Positions 53,191 to 64,000 of a stretch of DNA of 64,000 nucleotides are shown here, piece by piece; position 1 is the first letter of the stretch; every line of letters starts with the position of its first letter. Under the pieces are notes generated by a model. The model was not told the origin of the DNA. It made no database searches and saw nothing but the letters and a program-made list of their open reading frames with translations. Both the position numbers and the translations under genes were made by a program. This DNA comes from Dicyema japonicum (taxonomy: Eukaryota > Dicyemida > Rhombozoa > Dicyemidae), in the NCBI GenBank assembly GCA_011109175.1, contig RDEW01000007.1, forward strand, positions 619,712 through 683,711. The letters run 5' to 3'.

Positions 53191-53639
53191 TAGACGTCTC
53201 AATAGCGAGTGAACAAACAAAAAATCCTTTGGTAGGATCACACTACTTCCCGTTTCAACCTCTCGCCCTTCTCAGCGGAAGACTTCCACCATGAGAAAAC
53301 GTGGAATGTAGGGAAAGCCTGGTAGGTACTTGTATTGAATTAGATTATCAAGCTCACTTGTATGAAATAAAATTATCCGATTTAAATCAATTTACTGATA
53401 TTCTTTGATATTCACAAAGAGAATATTTGATACAGATAATCATGAAGTTATAACTAACCTAATAAGCGAAAGACGAGTGGTCTTCGATAACATGAAATCG
53501 AAGTCCCTCAAGGTTCATCATTTTCACCAATACCATTCAACCTCTCATTTTTATTAACCTCCACTTGTTGGTCTTGGATCACTTAGAGGCTAAAAGTATT
53601 GCCTATCCTATTTTATCTAGGCTCGGAGATCCTTGGGAG
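53191..53639. other. no recognisable gene
   Basis: A stretch near 53500-53545 (CTCAAGGTTCATCATTTTCACC) resembles the PQGxxxSP RT motif in a decayed LINE, but nothing else can be aligned. Confidence 0.35.
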
Positions 53640-53860
53640 CGACGTTTTTCCGTGAACGTCTCGGGACCGCAATCGTTCGTGAAAATGCCTCTGTCTAGTG
53701 AGGCGAATGTGTGATCAGTTTAATAATTTTGTGAAATTAAAAAATAAGACTGGGAAATATCACATCAGTCAAGTTAGAGGATCTGAAGGCTGTTGGCTAT
53801 TCGAACAGATTTTCCTCGCAGTCCAGAGAGGAAATAACCATGTAGTCATGATGCGACCTT
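53640..53860 (+). pseudogene. RLE retroelement C-terminal fragment
   Basis: Encodes GCWLFEQIFLAVQRGNNH inside a 62-codon ORF (53698-53886), matching WLFERISLAxxRGNSH of the family. Confidence 0.72.
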
Positions 53861-53886
53861 CTAACTTTATTTTTTTGTTTTTGTAG

Positions 53887-54189
53887 TTCATAAAACGTTA
53901 TTTTTCAATAAAGATTTCTAGGTCATTTGCCCATTTCATCTTAAATTAATTTGGTAACAAGATTTTGTTTCAAATGATTTTAGAAATTTCGCGTGAAAAT
54001 TGGACGCTATTGCCTACAAATTTACGTAATCTTTGGACTCCATGTTTCATATATATAAACAATTAGAAGGAACACAAGACAACGTGATAACAATTTAACT
54101 TTTCTATTTTTTAATTAAAAAATTTCGGCGTGGATTATCTTCCGCAGCGAAAATTTGACGTTATCTTTACACAACGACAAAAGATCACA
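53887..54189. other. no recognisable feature
   Basis: AT-rich, no open frame of note and no match to the other repeats. Confidence 0.4.
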
Positions 54190-54500
54190 ATTTCCTCCCC
54201 ATAAAGATATTCTCCTCAACTGGATCCTTTGCTGTTCTCAAGGGGCATTCAGCCTTTCCACCAGTGCCCTCTCCGGTGACGTCGAACCAACCCAGGCCCA
54301 TAGAAATACCTAACCAAGAGATACTCTTCCATCCACATGGACCATTCTACAGAATTGGGGAGGTGTTATCACACTTGTGCGTGACTGTATCCCTTTCACT
54401 AACTCAACCGACTCAGCACGCTCCACATTTTTACATGATGCACATTTGGAGGTCATCTCTGCTGATAACTATGGCTATTTTTTGACCAACCCTAGAAGTT
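54190..54500 (+). pseudogene. LINE-B retrotransposon, leader and endonuclease fragment with 2A-like motif
   Basis: The frame reads FSLSTSALSGDVE and then, shifted by one base, NPGP (54278-54300), a canonical 2A-like motif broken by one nucleotide. The endonuclease part follows with GGVITLVRDCIPF (54340-54395), HLEVISADNYGYFLTN and a stop. It is truncated after that. Confidence 0.7.
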
Positions 54501-54554
54501 ATTCGACATGTGGCCGATCCTGATGCCGAGGGGCCATAGGATTTCCAATTTCTT

Positions 54555-55620
54555 ACAGAATCATGTCCCTCCTCTGTCAGTCGTCTCAATCTTAAAGAAA
54601 TTAATCCTCGACATGACCTGTCTGGAGATGATATGTCGTGTCGGATAGTTCCAAATCAGTCTTAAAACTCCAACTAAACGACATGCCACAGGGACCCTCT
54701 TAGGAATCTGAATATTAAATCTGTTCTTACACGACCTACCAACCAATTCTAAAGACAACACATTAATATTGAATTTAGTTTATTGAGTTTGGGGGAGAAA
54801 TTAAAATCTCTACCCTGGACAGGCATATTCAATTGTTGGAGCAATGACCTGCCTATACAATCTGAAATGGGAACTTCTTTGTAAATGCCTTCAATACATT
54901 AAGCTTCCCCAGTTTCTAGGTCAAGACTTCTTCAGCGTGATGGGAGAAGGTCATTAAGGAGATTAAGTAACCTTGAGAATCTTCGGTTTCTTGGAATAGG
55001 GATGTCCCCAAAGCACACCAAGTCTTCACATTTGGACTTCTTACCCAAGGTAAATATTATGAATGTGTTTTTTGCAACCGACACCGAAAGAGAATTAATA
55101 CCGAGTCAGCGATGAACCTTGTCGAGGTGTGACTGAACACCGCCATAGCCACTGAAGGAGAATTATCCCATGCGGCAGTAATTAGGTCGTCCGCGTAGGA
55201 TAAAAACATAGTGTCCTGATCTTTAAGTAGTAGGTAAGCCGTGTAGAAATAAGTTAAACGGGAGAGGAGATAAAGGGGATCTCTTGGACCCTATTTGAGA
55301 GTAGTCTTAATTTTGAAGTAGTTTAACTGATCTGTACTTTCCACGTCGGCCATTAGGAAATTTTCTAGTCAAAGCATGATTTGGATGTAAATTTAAATTA
55401 AAGATTTTTTTCATTAGGAGTGTTCTCGAAGGCCTTCTGTATATCGATACCAAACCCATCCATAAATGTGTTTCATGTTGAAGCAGTCTGTATGAACTGG
55501 GAGACAGATCCAAAATGAGTTGTTGCAGAACGTCTGCTTTGAAGCCATGCTGAAATTTTTATTGATGGACTTTTATGCTGGAATGACTTGTCTCTAGGCA
55601 ACGGCGAGAATACACTTGAT
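54555..55620 (-). pseudogene. LINE-B retrotransposon, RT to C-terminus, decayed
   Basis: On the minus strand: FQHGFKADVLQQ at the start, GIDIQKAFENTP, a PRGSPLSPL-like block near 55285, SYADDLIT (about 55200) and finally RLRRLTEEGHDS, the counterpart of the EHRExMRRLLREAGIT end. Many stops. Confidence 0.72.
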
Positions 55621-57093
55621 TAGCTGTTAACTGTTTTCTCTTATTTAGGTCAAATTAGAGAAAATAGCTCAAACAAAAGTATGACTTATCTGTGAATAGT
55701 AAAAACAGAATTAATTTTGTACAACGACGTGACACGTTTCTTGATTAGGAAATACTCGATGGAAATATATAGAAAGCAGAATATACACGGGGATGAATCC
55801 CGTCTGAAGTTCCTCTCATTAGATGTATATCAAAGGAAGGGGAAGAGGAGGAACAGACAAAACAAGTAGAAAATTTAAACCAATTAGCCACTTAGAACCA
55901 CATGATGCCACGTGGCGCAAATACGCTGACAGCTTTTCATAAAAAGTAAGGCAGTAGAGTCCATGGAAAAGATAACTATTAATAAAAAGTTTTTTGATTT
56001 CCTTGGTGATGTAACATATGCTATTTTTGATATGGAAAACTCTGGATTTCTAGTCCCACGTTTCTTACAAAAAACTCGGAAACCTAAGGCTGAGAGCCTG
56101 CTCAGGGAACCATCGTGAGTGATACTAGTCATTCGGAATAGATTTTCCCTGCAATCCTGAAGGGAAATAGCAATGTAATACGAGGGAGGATGCTGCCTTC
56201 CAACTCAGTATTTGTTCAACTATAATGTGGCATCAATAGCCTCTGAAAGATGATGCCCACCTTACGCATTATGGAGAAACAAATTAACCATAAAGGCATA
56301 TTTTGTGGCCAATAGAATTATATAAAAATAATTAGAGAAATTAAAAAAAGTATGGTTAAATCGAGGTTCGATTGCAAATAATTCACCGATTCCCCAAAGT
56401 GTGACAATCAGTTCTTAAGTTAACCAAAATTCAAATAAAAAACAATTTCGTAGATAATTTGATTATAGATACAAGTCATAAGTACTTGGGTGAATAATTT
56501 GATAAAATAAAAATTAATGAAAGAAAATTAAAATCAAAGGAAAATAAAAAATTTAATTAGAAATCGATTAAAAAACAAAAAAAATCACACAAATGAAGTT
56601 ATTTGGTAAACCACAATAATTTAAAAAATTCAAATTAAAAGTAAAAAAAAAGTGACAAAAACGAAATTATATTAATAAATGATAGGATTATGGCAATTGA
56701 AGCTTTTTAAGAAGTGATTTTTTAACTCTGTCAAATAAGAAAATAAAAATATCAATGAAAATAAATAATAATTAGGTAAAATAAAAAGTAGCAAAAAACG
56801 AGATGAAAAAAGATTATACAATTTTTTTAAGTGACAAAAAGAAGATATTAATTCAACATAAGGGAATTTGACATCAATAGAATAAATTCTGATTAAAAAA
56901 CTAAATAAAAATAAAAAATGATGATTTAATATATAAATAATAATAATAAAAAATAGAAAATAGAAAGCAAGATAAAAATTGCAGAAAATTAGAAAAAAAA
57001 TGAAACCAAGAAATAGATTTAAATTAAAAAACCACAAATTACAAAACAATAAGCGGAAAACGAAGAACATAAAAAGGGATAGAATAAGGAAAA
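55621..57093. other. RLE debris, then a very AT-rich block upstream of the mucin-like gene
   Basis: At 56000-56210 (+) a decayed RLE end is present (FRNRFSLQS in the place of LFERISLAI). From about 56280 to 57090 the sequence is extremely AT-rich with runs of AAAATTAAAA; the 159-codon minus-strand ORF there (56672-57151) consists almost only of F, L, I, Y and S and is a composition artefact. The block could hold the promoter of the following gene, but I see no defined element. Confidence 0.45.
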
Positions 57094-60000
57094 ATGATGT
57101 GGATCGTAGTGATATGTAAGAAAATAAATTAATCAAATAGTAAGTATACAAATAACAATATTAACGAATGAAATAAAACTACAGATCCAACAAGTTCATT
57201 GACAGGTTTGAGTTTTGATAACAGTGAGCATATAATACAGGGACAACCACGAATAACCAAACTACAACAACATCTAATACAAGCTCGACTTCAATAAACA
57301 GAGTACAAATAAACCAACTACTTCTTTCCATGGTTTTGTATTTGATGACAAAAAGCATCGAATAATGGTACTACATCTAATAAGCAGACAACAATAGCAA
57401 CAAATAAAAGCACAACGTCAGATAACCAAGACTACAAATTCACAAACTACTTCTTATTTTGGTTTTGTTTTTGATGACAAATAGCATTGTATAATGGGAC
57501 TACATCTAATAACCAGATAACAACGTCAACTAACACAGGCACACCTTAAATAACCAGACAACATCGACAACTAAAACAGACACACAACGACCAACAACCA
57601 GAGTACAACTGCAACAAACAAAGGAATAACGACCAATAACATAACTACGACAGCCAATAATACAAGCACTACCTGGAAGAACAATGCAACAACAGCAACT
57701 AACACAGGCTCTACGTCAAATAACCAGACTACAACTTCAACTAACACAGGCACCACGTCGAATAACCAGACTACACCAGTAATTTCTACAAGAACAACCT
57801 TCAATAATCAGACTACAAATAAACCAACCAATTCTTCTTCAGGTTTGCTTTTTGATAACAAATAGCACATAATAATGGCACTACATCTAATAACCCGACT
57901 ACAACTTCAGATAACACAGGCACCACGTCGAATAACCAGACTACATTAGTAATAACTACAAGCTCAACCACCAATAATCAGACTACAAATAAACAAACTA
58001 CTTCTTCTTCAGGTTTACTTTTTGATAACATATAGCATATAATAATGGCACTACCTCGAATAACCAGACAACAACTGCTAATAACACAGGCACAAGCTTA
58101 AATAACAGACAACAACAGCAACGAACACAGGCAGTACGACCATTAACCAGACTACAATAGGAACTAATACAAGAACCACGTCTAATAAACAGATTACAAC
58201 AGCAACAAACACAGTCTATACGTCAAATAACCCGACTACAAATTCAACTAACATAGGCAACACCTCCAAAAACCAGACTACACCAGTAATTACTACAAGC
58301 ACAACCTCCAATTATCACACTACAAAAATACCTATTACTTCTTCTTTAGGTATGATTTTTGATAACAAATAGCATCGTATAATGGGACTACATCTAATAA
58401 GCAGACAACAACGTCAACTAACACAGGCACTACCGCGAATAATCAGACAACACCAGCATCAAATCCAAGCACTACCCTCAATAACCAGACAACAACATCA
58501 ACAAATACAGACACTACATCAAATAACCAAACAACAACTGCATCTAACACAGGCACAAAATCCAATAACCAGACAACAACAGCAACTAGCACTAGCACAA
58601 CCTCTAATAACCAGATAACAACGTCAACCTACACAGGCACTACCGCGAATAATCAGACAACAACAGCATCAAATCCAAGCACTACCTCCAATAACCAGAC
58701 AACAACATCAACAAATACAGACACTACATCGAATAACCAAACAACAACTGCATCTAACACAGGAACAAATCAATAACAATACAACAAGAGCAATTAACAC
58801 AGGCTCTACGTCAAATAACCAGACAACAACTGCTAATAACACAGGCACAAGCTTTAATACCCAGTCAACATCAGCAACTAACACATACACAACGACCAAT
58901 AACCAGAGAACAACTGCAACAAACAAAGGAATAACTACCAATAACAAAACTACGACTGCCAATAATACAAGCACTACCTCGAAGAACAATGCAACAACAG
59001 CGACTAACACAGGCTCTACGTCAAATAACCCGACTACTACTTTAACTAACACAGGCACCATGTCGAATAACCAGACTACACCAGTATTTACTACAAGCAA
59101 ACCTCCAATAATCACACTACAAAATTATCCAACAACTTCTTCAGGTTTGCTTTTTGATAACAAATAGCATATAATAATGGCACTACATCGAATAACCAGA
59201 CAACTATAGCAACTAACACAGGCACAACGACCAATAACCAGAGTACAACTGCAACAAACAATGGAATAACAACTAATAACAAAACTACTATAGCCAATAA
59301 TACAAGCACTACCTCGAATAACAATACAACAACAGCAACTAACACAGGGACAACGACCAATAACCAGAGTACAACTGCAACAAATAATGGAATTACGACC
59401 AATAACAAAACTACTACATCCAATAATACAAGCACTACATCGAATAACCAGACAATAACTGCAACTAATACAGGCACTATCTCGAATAACCAGACAACAA
59501 CTGCTAATAACAGGCACAACCTTAAATAACCAGACAACATCGACAACTAAAACAGACACAACGACCAACAACCAGAGTACAACTGCAACAAACAAAGGAA
59601 TAACGACCAATAACATAACTACGACAGCCAATAATACAAGCACTACCTGGAAGAACAATGCAACAACAGCAACTAACACAGGCTCTACGTCAAATAACCA
59701 GACTACAACTTCAACTAACACAGGCACCACGTCGAATAACCAGACTACACCAGTAATTTCTACAAGAACAACCTTCAATAATCAGACTACAAATAAACCA
59801 ACCAATTCTTCTTCAGGTTTGCTTTTTGATAACAAATAGCACATATAATGGCACTACATCTAATACCGACTACAACTTCAGATAACACAGGCACCACGTC
59901 GAATAACCAGACTACATTAGTAATATAATACAAGCTCAACCACCAATAATCAGACTACAAATAAACAAACTACTTCTTCTTCAGGTTTACTTTTTTGATA

Positions 60001-63000
60001 ACATATAGCATATAATAATGGCACTACTCGAATAACCAGACAACAACTGCTAATAACACAGGCACAAGCTTAAATAACCAGACAACAACAGCAACGAACA
60101 CAGGCAGTACGACCATTAACCAGACTAACAATAGGAACTAATACAAGAACCACGTCTAATAAACAGATTACAACAGCAACAAACACAGTCTATACGTCAA
60201 ATAACCCGACTACAAATTCAACTAACATAGGCAACACCTCCAAAAACCAGACTACACCAGTAATTACTACAGCAAAACCTCCAATTATCACACTACAAAA
60301 ATACCTATTACTTCTTCTTTAGGTATGATTTTTGATAACAAATAGCATCGTATAATGGGACTACATCTAATAAGCAGACAACAACGTCAACTAACACAGG
60401 CACTACCGCGAATAATCAGACAACACCAGCATCAAATCCAAGCACTACCTCCAATAACCAGACAACAACATCAACAAATACAGACACTACATCAAATAAC
60501 CAAACAACAACTGCATCTAACACAGGCACAAAATCCAATAACCAGACAACAACAGCAACTAGCACTAGCACAACCTCTAATAACCAGATAACAACGTCAA
60601 CCTACACAGGCACTACGCGAATAATCAGACAACAACAGCATCAAATCCAAGCACTACCTCCAATAACCAGACAACAACATCAACAAATACAGACACTACA
60701 TCGAATAACCAAACAACAACTGCATCTAACACAGGAACAAATCCAATAACAATACAACAAGAGCAATTAACACAGGCTCTACGTCAAATAACCAGACAAA
60801 CAACTGCTAATAACACAGGCACAAGCTTTAATACCCAGTCAACATCAGCAACTAACACATACACAACGACCAATAACCAGAGAACAACTGCAACAAACAA
60901 AGGAATAACTACCAATAACAAACTACGACTGCCAATAATACAAGCACTACCTCGAAGAACAATGCAACAACAGCGACTAACACAGGCTCTACGTCAAATA
61001 ACCCGACTACTACTTTAACTAACACAGGCACCATGTCGAATAACCAGACTACACCAGTATTTACTACAAGCACAACCTCCAATAATCACACTACAAATTA
61101 TCCAACAACTTCTTCAGGTTTGCTTTTTGATAACAAATAGCATATAATAATGGCACTACATCGAATAACCAGACAACTATAGCAACTAACACAGGCACAA
61201 CGACCAATAACCAGAGTACAACTGCAACAAACAATGGAATAACAACTAATAACAAAACTACTATAGCCAATAATACAAGCACTACCTCGAATAACAATAC
61301 AACAACAGCAACTAACACAGGGACAACGACCAATAACCAGAGTACAACTGCAACAAATAATGGAATTACGACCAATAACAAAACTACTACATCCAATAAT
61401 ACAAGCACTACATCGAATAACCAGACAATAACTGCAACTAATACAGGCACTATCTCGAATAACCAGACAACAACTGCTAATAACACAGGCACAACCTTAA
61501 ATAACCAGACAACATCGACAACTAAAACAGACACAACGACCAACAACCAGAGTACAACTGCAACAAACAAAGGAATAACGACCAATAACATAACTACGAC
61601 AGCCAATAATACAAGCACTACCTGGAAGAACAATGCAACAACAGCAACTAACACAGGCTCTACGTCAAATAACCAGACTACAACTTCAACTAACACAGGC
61701 ACCACGTCGAATAACCAGACTACACCAGTAATTTCTACAAGAACAACCTTCAATAATCAGACTACAAATAAACCAACCAATTCTTCTTCAGGTTTGCTTT
61801 TTGATAACAAATAGCACATAATAATGGCACTACATCTAATAACCCGACTACAACTTCAGATAACACAGGCACCACGTCGAATAACCAGACTACATTAGTA
61901 ATAACTACAAGCTCAACCACCAATAATCAGACTACAAATAAACAAACTACTTCTTCTTCAGGTTTACTTTTTGATAACATATAGCATATAATAATGGCAC
62001 TACCTCGAATAACCAGACAACAACTGCTAATAACACAGGCACAAGCTTAAATAACCAGACAACAACAGCAACGAACACAGGCAGTACGACCATTAACCAG
62101 ACTACAATAGGAACTAATACAAGAACCACGTCTAATAAACAGATTACAACAGCAACAAACACAGTCTATACGTCAAATAACCCGACTACAAATTCAACTA
62201 ACATAGGCAACACCTCCAAAAACCAGACTACACCAGTAATTACTACAAGCACAACCTCCAATTATCACACTACAAAAATACCTATTACTTCTTCTTTAGG
62301 TATGATTTTTGATAACAAATAGCATCGTATAATGGGACTACATCTAATAAGCAGACAACAACGTCAACTAACACAGGCACTACCGCGAATAATCAGACAA
62401 CACCAGCATCAAATCCAAGCACTACCTCCAATAACCAGACAACAACATCAACAAATACAGACACTACATCAAATAACCAAACAACAACTGCATCTAACAC
62501 AGGCACAAAATCCAATAACCAGACAACAACAGCAACTAGCACTAGCACAACCTCTAATAACCAGATAACAACGTCAACCTACACAGGCACTACCGCGAAT
62601 AATCAGACAACAACAGCATCAAATCCAAGCACTACCTCCAATAACCAGACAACAACATCAACAAATACAGACACTACATCGAATAACCAAACAACAACTG
62701 CATCTAACACAGGAACAAAATCCAATAACAATACAACAAGAGCAATTAACACAGGCTCTACGTCAAATAACCAGACAACAACTGCTAATAACACAGGCAC
62801 AAGCTTTAATACCCAGTCAACATCAGCAACTAACACATACACAGACCAATAACCAGAGAACAACTGCAACAAACAAAGGAATAACTACCAATAACAAAAC
62901 TACGACTGCCAATAATACAAGCACTACCTCGAAGAACAATGCAACAACAGCGACTAACACAGGCTCTACGTCAAATAACCGACTACTACTTTAACTAACA

Positions 63001-64000
63001 CAGGCACCATGTCGAATAACCAGACTACACCAGTATTTACTACAAGCACAACCTCCAATAATCACACTACAAATTATCCAACAACTTCTTCAGGTTTGCT
63101 TTTTGATAACAAATAGCATATAATAATGGCACTACATCGAATAACCAGACAACTATAGCAACTAACACAGGCACAACGACCAATAACCAGAGTACAACTG
63201 CAACAAACAATGGAATAACAACTAATAACAAAACTACTATAGCCAATAATACAAGCACTACCTCGAATAACAATACAACAACAGCAACTAACACAGGGAC
63301 AACGACCAATAACCAGAGTACAACTGCAACAAATAATGGAATTACGACCAATAACAAAACTACTACATCCAATAATACAAGCACTACATCGAATAACCAG
63401 ACAATAACTGCAACTAATACAGGCACTATCTCGAATAACCAGACAACAACTGCTAATAACACAGGCACAACCTTAAATAACCAGACAACATCGACAACTA
63501 AAACAGACACAACGACCAACAACCAGAGTACAACTGCAACAAACAAAGGAATAACGACCAATAACATAACTACGACAGCCAATAATACAAGCACTACCTG
63601 GAAGAACAATGCAACAACAGCAACTAACACAGGCTCTACGTCAAATAACCAGACTACAACTTCAACTAACACAGGCACCACGTCGAATAACCAGACTACA
63701 CCAGTAATTTCTACAAGAACAACCTTCAATAATCAGACTACAAATAAACCAACCAATTCTTCTTCAGGTTTGCTTTTTGATAACAAATAGCACATAATAA
63801 TGGCACTACATCTAATAACCCGACTACAACTTCAGATAACACAGGCACCACGTCGAATAACCAGACTACATTAGTAATAACTACAAGCTCAACCACAATA
63901 ATCAGACTACAAATAAACAAACTACTTCTTCTTCAGGTTTACTTTTTGATAACATATAGCATATAATAATGGCACTACCTCGAATAACCAGACAACAACT
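57094..64000 (+). CDS. mucin-like Thr/Asn/Ser-rich repeat protein, many 23-bp introns (3' end outside window)
   Basis: The inferred product is a giant extracellular or surface glycoprotein. A possible start at 57094 reads MMWIVVI, then a 25-bp intron (57116-57140) and LSIQITIL, which resembles a signal peptide; one base must be missing before 57205 to stay in frame. From 57170 on, every exon reads in the same style: TTSNNQTTTATNTGT and variants, a 15-residue unit rich in Thr with an NxT sequon (NNQT, NNKT) in nearly every copy. So heavy O- and N-glycosylation is plausible. Introns with GT...AG ends and a shared TTTTTGATAACA-type core split it at 57206, 57333, 57462, 57843, 58013, 58350, 59145, 59817, 59985, 60323, 61118, 61792, 61962, 62300, 63094, 63768 and 63937, each 23 bp (59985: 24). 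All split the codon after its first base (G|CA or similar). Single-base indels disturb several exon copies. Confidence 0.7.
57171..57865 (+). repeat. proximal, more divergent part of the exon-intron array
   Basis: Three shorter exons (57229-57332, 57356-57461 and 57485-57842) precede the regular array. Their introns (57333 and 57462 sites) have GATGACAAA where later ones have GATAACAAA, and the first exon pair is about 105 bp. They look like older, unhomogenised relatives at the edge of the array. Confidence 0.75.
57866..59839 (+). repeat. higher-order repeat, unit 1
   Basis: A unit of 1974 bp: four exons of 147, 314, 772 and 649 bp, each followed by a 23-bp intron. Compared with unit 3 it has a few single-base losses, for example in the ACAGGAACAAA-ATCC stretch near 58770 and one AACACAGG near 59510. 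Confidence 0.92.
59840..61814 (+). repeat. higher-order repeat, unit 2
   Basis: 1975 bp. Same order of four exons (145, 314, 772, 651 bp) and introns; the first intron has one extra T (24 bp, 59985-60008). By eye nearly identical to units 1 and 3 apart from indels. Confidence 0.92.
61815..63790 (+). repeat. higher-order repeat, unit 3
   Basis: 1976 bp. Exons of 147, 315, 771 and 651 bp, all multiples of three, though the third exon has two small compensating losses (near 62843 and 62980). Confidence 0.92.
63791..64000 (+). repeat. higher-order repeat, unit 4 (cut by window end)
   Basis: Starts with the 146-bp first exon and its intron (63937-63959), then the beginning of the second exon. 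The array therefore continues beyond the window. Confidence 0.9.

Noticed and set aside
54190-55620. Second twin-priming event (plus 5' part next to minus 3' part)
   Set aside because: The order is wrong: read on the minus strand, the 3' part comes before the inverted 5' part, so these are two separate fragments.
56672-57151. 159-codon minus-strand ORF rich in F, L, I and Y
   Set aside because: It lies in an extremely AT-rich block where stop codons on this strand are rare by composition. No family resemblance.
58382-62568. Plus-strand Gln-rich ORFs of 78 codons repeated every 1.97 kb
   Set aside because: They are frame shadows of the Thr-rich exons and each ends at the same place in the unit.
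57571-63920. Long minus-strand ORFs (up to 220 codons, Val/Leu-rich) over the repeat array
   Set aside because: They are the reverse complement of Thr/Asn codons (ACN and AAC read backwards give GT-rich Val and Leu codons). The plus strand has in-phase introns and a coherent repeat.
57171-64000. CRISPR-like array (regular short repeats and spacers)
   Set aside because: Repeats are coding, contiguous and in a eukaryotic gene context; there are no unique spacers or cas genes.

Overview
The window looks like nuclear DNA of a simple bilaterian animal, most likely a dicyemid mesozoan (Dicyema or a relative). It carries animal-type genes: an innexin, DZANK1, DCAF4, VPS16, RPB8, a PRELI-domain gene and a carboxypeptidase of the CPVL type. 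Almost all of their spliceosomal introns are only 21-28 bp long. I placed about 60 introns by eye because removing them restores the reading frame and the family alignment. Introns this short are established for dicyemids. An orthonectid or another compact parasite genome is the main alternative.

Layout. 1-1.34 kb: 3' part of a serine carboxypeptidase. 1.9-10.9 kb: a graveyard of nested mobile elements, including a LINE fragment with a 2A-like peptide, a pogo-like deletion derivative, a Tc1-like element with a tandemly amplified end, RTE-like copies, and a hAT element with an exact 8-bp target duplication. 11.0-11.5 kb: RPB8 (-). 11.6-14.2 kb: long RTE-like copy. 14.4-14.6 kb: possible small gene. 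15.9-18.4 kb: DZANK1 (-). 19.3-20.5 kb: intronless innexin. 21.3-24.4 kb: one RTE-like insertion split head to head, as twin priming produces. 24.5-25.1 kb: PRELI-domain gene (-). 26.7-31.7 kb: LINE fragments and the longest copy of a retroelement with a YLDD reverse transcriptase and a C-terminal restriction-like endonuclease (RLE). 31.8-33.1 kb: DCAF4-like gene (-). 33.7-34.3 kb: SAP-domain gene. 35.1-40.5 kb: more retroelements. 40.6-41.1 kb: unrecognised gene (-). 41.3-44.2 kb: VPS16 with 18 tiny introns. 44.3-56.2 kb: LINE and RLE debris, plus one small intact ORF.

57.1-64.0 kb: the most striking region. A Thr/Asn/Ser-rich, mucin-like gene runs off the right edge. Its coding sequence is a tandem array of 45-bp (15-codon) repeats, organised into a higher-order unit of about 1.975 kb. 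Each unit carries four 23-bp introns of nearly identical sequence, and three complete units plus a fourth partial one are visible. Exons and miniature introns have therefore been amplified together.

The host genes are mostly housekeeping or cell-biological: transcription (RPB8), endolysosomal tethering (VPS16), ubiquitin ligase targeting (DCAF4), mitochondrial lipid transfer (PRELI), cilium-linked DZANK1, gap junctions (innexin) and a possible surface mucin. They do not form an operon. Single-base indels recur in several genes and in the repeat array, so some apparent frameshifts may be assembly errors rather than mutations. Two single N bases (6381 and 13382) point the same way.

Retroelement labels used below are mine: RTE-like (endonuclease-RT ORF with a C-terminal GRxR tail), LINE-B (Jockey/CR1-like, 2A-like start, C-terminus near EHRxxMxxLxxxxGIT), LINE-C (37-39.6 kb copy) and RLE element (YLDD RT plus CCHC/RPD endonuclease).
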